A stretch of 64,000 nucleotides of DNA. It comes from Perognathus longimembris pacificus. Lineage: Eukaryota; Chordata; Mammalia; Rodentia; Heteromyidae. Positions within the stretch are counted from its first letter, which is position 1. Every line of letters begins with the position of its first letter. The stretch spans positions 58,214,828 to 58,278,827 of the forward strand of contig NC_063172.1 of the NCBI RefSeq assembly GCF_023159225.1. The letters are read 5' to 3'. Below, in pieces: positions 56,131 to 64,000 of this stretch. Below the pieces are notes generated by a model. The model made no database searches, was not told where the DNA came from, and saw only the letters and a program-made list of their open reading frames with translations. Position numbers and translations under genes: made by a program.

Positions 56131-56357
56131 CCTGCTAATATCAGAGCTTGAATTTAGGCCTTGCGCTCTCACTCTCAGCCTTTTCACTCAAAGCTAGTGC
56201 TCTACTACTTGAGCCATCAATTCCAGATTTTTACTGGCTAAATAGATATATAATCTCTAAGACTTTTCTGTCTGGGCTGACTTTGAACCTCAGTTCTCTG
56301 TATTTTAGCATCCTGAGTAGCTAGGATTAGAAAAGTGAGCCCCTAATGCCTGGCTTC
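56131..56357 (-). mobile_element. B1/Geo dimeric SINE, old
   Basis: Geo half from 'cagagcttgaatttaggcct' to 'gagccatcaattccag', B1-like half to 'cctaatgcctggct' (56345-56357). Confidence 0.75.
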
Positions 56358-57589
56358 AAAACTAGCTTTAATAACCTAAGAACTCTATTTCTCTAGCTTA
56401 CCATGGTGATTTTTCACACAAATTCCAAGAGCCCAACAGTTAATAATTTAGGTAGCAACCAAGGCTGTATCTGTGAGAATTGTAGCTCTCATATAAGCTT
56501 AAGTTGAATGACCACCAGTTTCAAAGCCATATACCACCACTAGTCTTCTGGAATGATTTATGGATTGACTCTTTCTGCCAAGAAGACCTGAAAATTTTAT
56601 TTTCCTAAGTTCAAAATGTGTCGAGTATCTCGAGTTTCATTAACAGACCGAAAATATGCAGATTATAGGATGGTCTAGTCTGAATGAGTGGGTGAATTAA
56701 GGCAGGGAATATAAAGCCTGGCTTCTAGTCTTTCTCAGAACTGATAAAAGACCTCAGAGGCAGGCCTTCAGCAAGACAATCATTTTTTATATGCTTGCTC
56801 AACATTAATTTAATGGAAATGTGAAAATTCATGTTCTAATAACTAATGTTTATACTTTTTCTATTTAAAGTTGAGCATTACTTCTGGCACTGAATACTAT
56901 GCTAAGATATTATCTGAGGTTTTCTTTCATTTCTGATTTCCTATCACAACAACTGGATAGGGTTACTTCCCCCACCCCCAAGTTGAGAGGTATTGTTACA
57001 AAACATTATTCCTTTTTGTGAAGACTTTTGTATCTGAAAAATATTTGCCTTTCTTTAGTTCTCTATTGTCACCTTCTGAATCAATATCTTCCTGGAAATG
57101 TATTAAATGGCTTTTAGCCATGAATCACCACTCATAACATAATTTGAAATTTAATATTTGATGTGTGTGTTGTCTGAGTTCAGTTATCACCTGAGTAGCG
57201 ATTCACATGGAGATTTATGGGGCTTCTTTTTCCACTGGGATTTCTTTTTCTGATTCTGTGGCAAAAGCATATAGAAAGTATTATTATTGATATTGTTGTT
57301 TACTGAGAAAGAATAGTTTTACATAGCGCAATTTTCTAAGGAAATTGAACCTGTCCATTGATTCCAGTGGTATTTCCATGTATGTTATAGATCTATACCC
57401 CAAACTCAATCCAGTTCAAAGCAGAAAGCAATCAAAGTCTGTTTTGGAACATTCACTACTGAAAATTTGACTTTCTATACAGAATGCCTTTTGTCCTCAT
57501 CATTCATACATCAGAGTTAAAATGAAAGGGAAAGGGCTTGATGCTACTGGAATTCAACCACAGGTGCTCTCTACATAGGCCAGGCTGTA
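56358..57589. other. Unassigned sequence
   Basis: About 1.2 kb with no recognised repeat or gene. Confidence 0.4.
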
Positions 57590-57788
57590 CATAAAATTGG
57601 AAATTGAACTCAGGGTTCAATCTCTTTCACTCTTCAATCACAATGGCACTCTACCACTTGAGCTACACTTTGACTTCTGGCTTTTTGTTGACTATTTATC
57701 TGGCCAGGCTGGCTACCAAACACAGTCCTCAGAGTTCAACCTAAGTAGCTGGAGTTACATGGAGACATTAGCCACAGTGCCAAGCTGG
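57590..57788 (-). mobile_element. B1/Geo dimeric SINE, old
   Basis: 'ggaaattgaactcagggttc' with 'cactctaccacttgagctac' mark the Geo half; 'tccagctacttaggttga' on the minus strand marks the B1-like half. Confidence 0.7.
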
Positions 57789-58494
57789 GTTTTAAAAATT
57801 TAACAGCATCACTAAGATGCTTCACTTAACCCCCCTAAGTAGAAAGGATGTCTTATCAATTATATTATCCTTTCTAACTGTTTGAAACTGCTTTCAGCAA
57901 GATCTCAGTTTTAGAATAAATTTTATTACAGCTTTTCACATTTTGGTTCAGCATTGTAATTTTACCAACTCCATGGTATTTCCAAATGAAAAAAAAGTGA
58001 GACTAGGTCATATCATGTATCTGATCTTGAGGAACTGATTGGGTAAACAGATAACAGGGGATAGAGAATGTTCTAAAAGTAACAGTGTATACTTTAGTAG
58101 GGTTCCCCCAGGTGTTAAGCCTAATAAAGTGTACAATTACTTACAATTTCCATCATCAATAATTGTTGGCTCTCTGGGATTACTTAAATTCAGAGGTATC
58201 TTTGCACCCTGTTTTTCAGTCTTCATGGAAACATGATAGTGAAAGTGAATAACATCGATACATTTGAAACCAAACCCTGCCTACCTCCTGGTGCTGCTGG
58301 CCTCAGGGTCTCTGAAGTACAAAGTCTGTATGTCAAGGTTAGGCAGATACAAAGTATGCATTTCTTATCTTTGACTGTTGAATTTGATTTTTTTTCTGTG
58401 TTCCAAGAAAGTAATTGTTTGAAAAATCAGGTTTTATAGAAAAGAAATTATTAAAATTGTTTTAGCCTGTCAAGAACTGGGCTTGGCATAAAAG
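57789..58494. other. Unassigned AT-rich sequence
   Basis: No recognised repeat or gene; two short open frames (58039-58236, 58233-58439) have no domains. Confidence 0.35.
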
Positions 58495-58643
58495 AAATGC
58501 AAACCAAAACAAAATTGAGATTCCACCGCAGTAAGAATGGCCATTATCAAGAGAATTAATAACAACATATGCTTGTGGGGATGTGGCTGAAAGGGAATGC
58601 TACTACGCTGTTGGTGGGAGTGTAAACTTGTTCAACCCCTCTG

Positions 58644-58707
58644 ATAGCCGAGCACCTACAAACTCACTTGTACCCCTTTGACCACCTCCTTTTGCTGATT
58701 TTATTTA
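58644..58707. other. 64 bp of unexplained sequence beside a SINE tail
   Basis: Lies between the left target duplicate (58629-58643) and the SINE tail, where normally only the A-tail would be. It matches neither the L1 nor the SINE. Possible transduced or filler DNA. Confidence 0.6.
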
Positions 58708-59334
58708 TTGCCAGTCTTGGGTCTTGAACTAAGGGCCTGGGCACTATCACTGGCTTCTTTTTGCTCAAGGCTAGCACTCTGCCATTTGAGCCACAGCACC
58801 ACTTCCGGCTTTTTTTTTTTTTAAGTTTTTATTATCAAACTGAATTACAGAGAGGTTACAGTTTCATACATTAGGCATTGGATACATTTCTTGTACTGTT
58901 TGTTAACTCCTCCCTCATTGCCTCCTCCCCTCTCCCCCTTTTCCTTCCCCCCCACCCCCTGAGTTGATCAGTTCATTTACACCAAACAGTTTTGCAAGTA
59001 TTGCTTTTGTAGTTGTTTGTCTTTTTTTACCCTGTGTCTCTTGATTTCGGTATTCCCTTGCAATTTCCTAGTTCTAATACCAGTATACATTGTTTCCAAT
59101 ATACTCAGATAAGATACAGAGATAGTGTAGGTACAACCACAGGAAGGTGATACAAGAAGATCATCAATAATAGAAGCTACAGTTACACATGACACGTTGA
59201 AAGTAGTTACAACTGTGATATAACAATCGTTTCCATAACATGGAGTTCATTTCACTTAGCATCATTTTATGTGTTCATAAGGGTATAGCTATTGGGCTCT
59301 TGTGATCCTCTGCTGTGACTAGCCTAAACCTGTG

Positions 59335-60117
59335 CTAATTATTCCCTATAAGGGAGACCATAGAGTCCATGTTTCTTTGGGTCTGGCTCACTTCACTTAG
59401 TATAACTTTTTCCAAGTCCTTACATTTCCTTACAAATGGGACAATGTCATTCTTTCTGATAGAGGCATAAAATTCCATTGTGTATATGTACCACATTTTC
59501 CTGATCCATTCATCTACTGAGGGGCATCTGGGTTGGTTCCATATTCTAGCTATGACAAATTGTGCTGTGATGAACATTGTTGTGCTGGTGGCTTTAGTGT
59601 GATTTTGTTTGTGGTCTTTTGGATAGATACCCAAAAGTGGGGCTGCTGGGCCATAGGGAATTTCTATCTTTAGCCTTCTGAGGAATCTCCATACCGCTTG
59701 CCAGAGTGGCTGAACCAGTTTACATTCCCACCAACAATGAAGTAGGGTTCCCTTTTGGCCACATCCCCTCCAACAATTGTTATTGTTAGCTTTCTTGTTA
59801 TAGTACATTCTTAATGGGGTGAGATGGAATCTCAATGTTGTTTTGATTTGCATTTCTTTTATGGCCAGTGATGTAGAGCACTTTTTCATATGTCTCCTGG
59901 CCATTCTCATTTCCTCATCAGAGAAGTCTCTTTGTAAGTCTTTAGCCCACTTGATGAGGGGGCTATTGGTTCTACAAATCAAAGAAAGGTTGAACAAATG
60001 GGACTGCATCAAACTGCAGAGCTTCTGCAGGGCAAAGGACATAGCTCGCAAGATAAACAGAAAGCCCACTGATTGCGAGAAGATCTTTACTGGCCATTCA
60101 ACGGACAAAGGTCTCAT
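59335..60117 (-). pseudogene. L1 ORF2 C-terminus fused to antisense sequence (260 codons)
   Basis: The longest open frame of the window. About the first 49 residues are read antisense from the inverted segment and have no biological meaning; from residue about 49 ([16 protein letters not shown]) to the end it is true ORF2 C-terminus, including a [18 protein letters not shown] block, an [10 protein letters not shown] block and a SEVSQTQRN end. It ends at the natural ORF2 stop. No EN or RT domain. An open reading of this length indicates a recent insertion. Confidence 0.9.
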
Positions 60118-60177
60118 ATCTAAAATATATGCAGAACTAAAAAAAAATTATCTTCCTCCAAAACAGAACCGCAAAGA
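59974..60177 (+). pseudogene. Inverted ORF2 segment
   Basis: Plus-strand coding in frame with 59819-60241: an [13 protein letters not shown] block, [18 protein letters not shown], then a PPKQNRKEL end at 60177. The next residues of ORF2 (TNSPL) begin the minus-strand part at 59973. Confidence 0.9.
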
Positions 60178-60451
60178 ACTTCTGGCTTTTTGTGTTATAT
60201 GTGGTGCTGAGGAATTGAACCCAGGGCTTCATGCATGCTAGTCGAGCACTCTACCACTAAGCCACATCCTCAGCCCTGTTCAACCACTCTGGACAGCAAT
60301 ATGGAGGTTCCTCAAAAGGCTAAACACAGAGCTCCCTTATGACCCAGCAACCCCACTTCTGAGCATTTACCCAAAGGATCACAAACAAGGCCATACTAAA
60401 GGTACCAGCACAAACATGTTAGTTGCATCATAGTTTACCACAGCTAAAAAA

Positions 60452-60667
60452 AGAAAGAAAGAAAAATAACTACAAAAGCAATACTTGCAAAACTGTTTGG
60501 TGTAAGTGAACTGAACACCTCATGGGGGGAAAGGGAAAGGGGGAGGCGGGAGGGGAGTATGAGGGACGAGGTAACAAACAGTACAAGTAATGTATCCAAT
60601 GCCTAACGTATGAAACTGTAACCTCTCTGTACATCAGTTTGATAATAAACATTTGAAAAATAAAATA
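60452..60667 (+). mobile_element. Second L1 insertion, 3-prime end only
   Basis: 'tgcaaaactgtttggtgtaa', a G-rich polypurine block at 60524-60560, 'gtaacctctctgtacatcag' and an A-rich tail at 60642-60667. It splits the host L1 word 'gctaaaatatggaacc', of which taaaa is seen on both sides. Confidence 0.85.
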
Positions 60668-61048
60668 AAATATGGAACCAACCCAGTTTCCCCTCAGTAG
60701 ATAAGTGGATCAAGAAAATGTGGTTTTCCATTGTTGTTATTTTTAATGTATTGTATGAAATCATTTCTTTTTTCTTTTATTTTTCTACCCTATGGCTTAG
60801 CCCCTGTAGTCACTGTATTTGATTTTGATACTCTGGTGAACCAGTGCCAATATTCACAAGACAATATTTTTGGAAATTCACTGTATAATTTGGTGTGTGG
60901 AGGGGAGGGGATTAGGGAGTAGGGGAGGTGGAAGAAAAATGAGGAAGGAGGTAACACGTTTGACAAAAATTGTACTCACTACCTTATGCATGTAATGGAA
61001 CCCCCCCCCCCCCCATATATAACCTTGACAATAAAATGTTTAAAAAAT

Positions 61049-61440
61049 AAGTGGGTTAGGTTGACTCAGACGACAGAAGTTTTGAGTCATACAGAGAAGA
61101 TCTGTTTCTGGACCATGTAGAGAGATCTTTTATGGTGGCTAGGTAGGCTGATATTTGATACACAAGAGAAGGCAAAATGAGATGCAAAGAGAAAATATTC
61201 CCCCAAGCCCATGCATTCAAGCCCAAGACATTCATGGCACCAGAATGCCCACAGAGGGAGAGTCTAGGGTACTTCAGAATTGTCTGAGGAGTGACTCCTC
61301 CTATGACCAACAAGGGACCATGTTGAAATTTAAGAATCAGCCTTACTCTTTCATCATCTCTCCAGGAACCCAAGACCAGTAGATATAGGTGGGTAAGGTG
61401 ACAAGAGATCTCAGACACTATTTTCCCTAAAGAAATTGTA
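61049..61440. other. Unassigned sequence
   Basis: No repeat family recognised. A 120-codon minus frame (61056-61418) overlaps a 75-codon plus frame and lacks a domain. Confidence 0.35.
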
Positions 61441-61670
61441 CATAAACTGGCACCAGTGGCTCATGTCTGTATTCCTAAATAATTAGGAGGCTGAGATCCA
61501 GAGGACTGAGAATCAGAGCTAGCCCAGGAAGTAAAGCCTGAGAGACTCCATCTCCAATTAATATCAGAAAGCAGGACTGGAGGCATGGCTCCAGTTGTAA
61601 GCCAACCAGCCAAGCAAGCAAGCTGAGCAAGTTTAAGACCTTGAGTTCAAGAGCAAGTGTCAGCCATGGA
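61441..61670 (+). mobile_element. B1/Geo dimeric SINE, old
   Basis: 'actggcaccagtggctcatg' start; 'ctccatctccaattaatatc' linker; Geo half disrupted by an aagccaaccagccaagcaag insertion, with 'ccttgagttcaagagcaagt' near the end. Confidence 0.75.
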
Positions 61671-61876
61671 AAAGTAGAGAATGAAACCACTTGGCATCAA
61701 GCTCTTAAATCATCTCAGATATCCAGAGTGTATTGAGTAGAGACAGAGTGCTTAATTTTATCTTAAGAAATTTGGCCACTATGAAGCTCAAAGTTGACTT
61801 TTATCATTGAAGTCATAATACCAGAACAATCTCTGGAGTACTTCAACCTGCATAGTTGACTAAAATTTCCGGGTAG

Positions 61877-62118
61877 AAGCCAGGGGCCAGTGCTTCATGC
61901 CTGTAATCCTAGCTACTCAGAAGGCTGAGATCTGAGCATCGCTATTCAAAGCCAGTCTGGGAAGGAAAGTCCATGAGACTCATATCTCCGGTTAATCACA
62001 GGAAAAGCCAGAAGTGATGCTGTGGCTCAAATGGTAGAGGGCTAGCCTTGAGCAAAAGAAGCTCAGGGACAGTGTCCAAGCCTAGAGTTCAAGTCCCAGG
62101 ACCAGAAAAACAAACAAA
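61877..62118 (+). mobile_element. B1/Geo dimeric SINE, best-preserved copy
   Basis: Both halves complete. B1-like: 'catgcctgtaatcctagcta'. Geo: 'gctgtggctcaaatggtaga' (A-box-like, about 62020-62039) and 'agagttcaagtcccaggacc' (B-box-like, 62084-62103). Tail (ACAA)n to 62118. Useful as the reference copy for this SINE type. Confidence 0.92.
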
Positions 62119-62444
62119 CAAATCAATTCCAGTTGATACTGGCGATTCAGAGCTCAGTGAGGAGTTGCTGCTATGAATGCTGTGGAGATTGAACAGCATG
62201 ACGATGGACCTTTCACCCAAGAGCCGTGGGCTGTGTCCACACCGGGCAGGGCTCATGTTGTTGTGATGCTACTGAGCTCCCTGCCACTTTTTCTTCAGTG
62301 CTTTCCAGACCCTTCCAGTCTAATCATAAACAGAATATGGCCATCAAATAGTATTTGATTCTATTTCTGCCTGCTCTGTTAGAACATTAACAACCTTATC
62401 ATAGTAATTGTGATATCTGTCTCCCTAGGAATCAACTGAATTGT
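62119..62444. other. Unassigned sequence with a 61-codon frame
   Basis: 62173-62358 is an open frame with several CpGs and an acidic N-terminal part; no family recognised. It may be a short exon-like or processed-pseudogene remnant, or chance. Confidence 0.3.
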
Positions 62445-62632
62445 GTATTAATCCACTTTTATTACTATTACAAAACACATGAGGTATGATAACTCCATAA
62501 TGAAAAGAGTTTTATTTACTTCACAGCTTTGGAGTTTCCAAGGGCATAGCACAATATCAGCTCATTTCTGATGATGACCTTCTTCCTGTCACTCAACAAG
62601 AAAGAAGATACTTGAGCTCCATCTTAGCCATA
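62445..62632 (-). mobile_element. MaLR-type LTR 3-prime part
   Basis: On the minus strand: 'ccaaagctgtgaagtaaata' with hexamer (TTTATT at 62511-62516), 'cattatggagttatcatacc', 'tcatgtgttttgtaatagta'. Same style of LTR end as 13.1 kb; the 5-prime part is missing. Confidence 0.5.
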
Positions 62633-62639
62633 TTTATTT

Positions 62640-62965
62640 ATTTACTGCAGGACTGTGGTTTAAACTCAAGGCCTCCCACTTGGTTTGCAAGTGATCTACC
62701 ACTTGGGTCATACCTCCAGCCTTTTTCCTTTCGTTATTTTTAGGCAGGAGTTTGTAGGTTTTGACCAGGCTTGCCTACACTATGATCCTTTTTCTCATGC
62801 CTCCTATATAGCTCAGATCACAGACATGTACCACTACCTCGAGCTTTTAACTAGAGTCTTTCCAACTTTTTGGTTTTCTGGTTTCAAATCACAATGTTCC
62901 CAATTTCAGACTCCCAAGTAGAACATCTAGGATTATAGGTATAAGCTACCATCACTAACCCTAAT
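62640..62965 (-). mobile_element. B1-ID composite SINE, antisense
   Basis: The ID-like unit (62650-62725, reversed ggtcatacctccagcc) comes first on plus, then B1-like units to 62965 ('gtaccactacctcgagc', 'ggattataggtataagctac'). Third copy of the composite type of 9.8 and 26.7 kb. Confidence 0.65.
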
Positions 62966-62971
62966 TATTTT

Positions 62972-63050
62972 GTGTATGTATGTATGTATGTGTATATATG
63001 TGTGTATGTATGTATGTATGTATGTGTATGTATGTATGCTTGTATGTATT
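62972..63050 (+). repeat. (TGTA)n microsatellite
   Basis: tgtgtatgtatgtatgtatg and variants over about 80 bp; an open frame of Tyr/Val/Cys/Met repeats through it is an artefact. Confidence 0.95.
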
Positions 63051-63079
63051 TAAACCCACCACTTTCAGTTTTAACTTAT

Positions 63080-63275
63080 TTTTCATATTTGTCTGAATTG
63101 GCCTCAAAGAATGATTCTCTTACCTCCACCTCCCAAGTAGTTTTAAGGACAGGTGTATACTACCATACTTGGCTTGTTTGTTATAACTCCTGCCCCCACT
63201 GGTCTCAAATCACAGTTCTCTTCTCTCTTCCTTCTGAGAAGCTGGGATTGCAGGCATGTGCCACCTCAGCCTAAA
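63080..63275 (-). mobile_element. Two B1-like units in tandem
   Basis: Units at 63080-63177 and 63180-63272, each ending in a B1 5-prime block when read on minus ('ccaagtatggtagtatacac', 'gctgaggtggcacatgcctg'). Confidence 0.65.
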
Positions 63276-63429
63276 TTAAAAAAATAACACACATGCTTCT
63301 ATTCACAAAGCTATTAACATAGATATATTTCCTTAATTTGTAATAATTAGTATATGTCCAGGATAGTCCTAGCAGAGGATAACAATAGCTCAATAGCTAC
63401 GTACATATAAGATGATGTTAGATGAAAAG
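63276..63429. other. Unassigned short interval
   Basis: No recognised feature. Confidence 0.3.
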
Positions 63430-63815
63430 AACTTTAAGATATTGAAACAAGATGTTTTTCATTGATGTTGTTATTTTTAACATATCATGTGAAATTTTTT
63501 CTTTCCTATGTATTGTCACTCTATTTGGTTTTGGTACCCTGGGTATTGTATAGACATTTACCTGAATTAGGGAAAACAAAGGGAACATCAAAATGGCGAG
63601 ACAAAGGATAAAGGGCGATCTAATGCAACAGCTATACTTACAAGACAGTATGTTGGAAATTAACTGTACAACTCTAGGGGGGTGAGAATTGGGGGAGAAG
63701 AAAAGGTGGGAGAAAAATGAGGGAGTGGGTAACAAGTATGATAAGAAATGTACTCACTACCTTACATATGTAACTGTAACCCCTCTGTATGTCATCTTGA
63801 CAATAAAATAAAAAA
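63430..63815 (+). mobile_element. LINE-1 3-prime UTR, sense
   Basis: 'attgatgttgttatttttaa', a 'tatttggttttggtaccctg' region, a polypurine stretch (63676-63725), 'atgtaactgtaacccctctg' and the A-rich end with AATAAAATAAAA near 63803. 5-prime truncated. Confidence 0.82.
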
Positions 63816-63824
63816 ATATATAAT

Positions 63825-64000
63825 AGCCAGGTATGATGACTGAAGCCTGTAATCCTAATTACATGGAAGGCAGAGATTGGGAGATCATAGACTTAGGCCA
63901 ATGTAGGCATAAAACTTTGTGAGATTCCTCAACCAATGTTGGGCATGGTGGCATGTACTTGCGATCCCCAGAAATACCTGGAAAGACAAGTAGGAGACTC
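63825..64000 (+). mobile_element. B1 dimer SINE, cut by window edge
   Basis: First unit 'gccaggtatgatgactgaag' (63826), second unit 'gttgggcatggtggcatgta' (63938). Continues beyond the window; it may be another B1-ID composite. Confidence 0.75.

Larger units (their letters stand above)
58814..60177 (-). mobile_element. LINE-1 with twin-priming inversion inside a SINE
   Basis: 3-prime part 58814-59973 on the minus strand (T-rich tail 58811-58822, UTR, ORF2 C-terminus); 5-prime part 59974-60177 inverted to the plus strand. Target duplicates acttccggctttt (58801-58813) and acttctggctttt (60178-60190) derive from the Geo half. The two parts join into uninterrupted ORF2 coding when the inversion is undone. 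Confidence 0.93.
58708..60276 (-). mobile_element. IDL-Geo SINE split by an L1
   Basis: Geo half at 58708-58813; ID-like half at 60178-60276 ('gaattgaacccagggcttca' to 'cctcagccc'). Outer target duplicates tgttcaacccctctg (58629-58643) and tgttcaaccactctg (60277-60291) lie in the host L1. The interruption is the L1 at 58814-60177. Confidence 0.9.
58495..61048 (+). mobile_element. Old LINE-1 hosting three later insertions
   Basis: Sense-strand L1 in pieces: 58495-58643 (ORF2 'cagtaagaatggccattatc' and 'gctgttggtgggagtgtaaa'), 60277-60451 (ORF2 continuation), 60668-60725, and 3-prime UTR 60726-61048 ending 'ccttgacaataaaatg'. The pieces join into a normal order once the SINE, its nested L1 and the second L1 are removed, apart from an internal deletion near 60725. 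Confidence 0.85.

Noticed and set aside
62972..63274. 100-codon frame with Tyr/Val/Cys/Met repeats
   Set aside because: Starts inside a (TGTA)n microsatellite and continues into B1 sequence.

Overview
The window is mammalian nuclear DNA from a rodent, most likely a geomyoid (kangaroo rat, pocket mouse or pocket gopher). The deciding evidence is a dimeric SINE present in at least ten copies: an ID-like, tRNA-derived left half joined to a right half of the kind described as IDL-Geo and known only from Heteromyidae and Geomyidae. The rest fits: many B1-like SINEs, young and old LINE-1 (L1) copies, MaLR and other LTRs, long microsatellites, and generally AT-rich DNA with few CpGs. Species cannot be settled from the sequence alone.

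I recognise no functional protein-coding gene, tRNA, rRNA, CRISPR array or bacterial-type operon. The only recognisable protein-coding content is broken L1 ORF2. Everything else is either repeat or unassigned, AT-rich DNA that looks intergenic or intronic. A few unassigned open frames and one weak splice-site-like context are listed as candidates only.

Layout. 0-6.4 kb: old B1/Geo SINEs, a degraded L1, an old L1M fragment, a 320-bp pyrimidine tract and an IDL-Geo insertion. 6.4-20 kb: mostly unassigned sequence with scattered SINEs, a short L1 end, a MaLR-type LTR and one solo-LTR candidate. 20-31.5 kb: SINEs, two antisense L1 3-prime ends (the second split by a young IDL-Geo) and a 535-bp pyrimidine tract. 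31.5-38 kb: IDL-Geo copies, an intact-ended solo LTR with an exact 6-bp target duplication (34.2-34.7 kb), and an MLT1-like LTR. 38.5-41.7 kb: a long degraded antisense L1, an LTR-like piece, and a poly(T)-linked LTR end that looks like a reverse-transcribed retroviral transcript. 42.2-48.3 kb: a cluster of six related solo LTRs with SINEs and an old L1M. 49.6-50.1 kb: a gammaretrovirus-type LTR. 50.6-53.4 kb: an L1 whose 5-prime part is inverted, with a fold-back hairpin in its 3-prime UTR. 53.7-58.5 kb: unassigned DNA, a (TG)n(CG)n tract and SINEs. 58.5-61.05 kb: the most informative locus, an old L1 holding a SINE that itself holds an L1 with a nearly lossless internal inversion, plus a second L1 insertion. 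61-64 kb: B1-type SINEs, a MaLR fragment, a microsatellite and an L1 3-prime end.

No previously undescribed biological system is evident. The value of the window lies in insertion order and rearrangement mechanism (twin priming, fold-back copying, L1-type copying of an LTR transcript) and in the modular SINE architecture, in which the same tRNA-like right half is fused to two different left halves.
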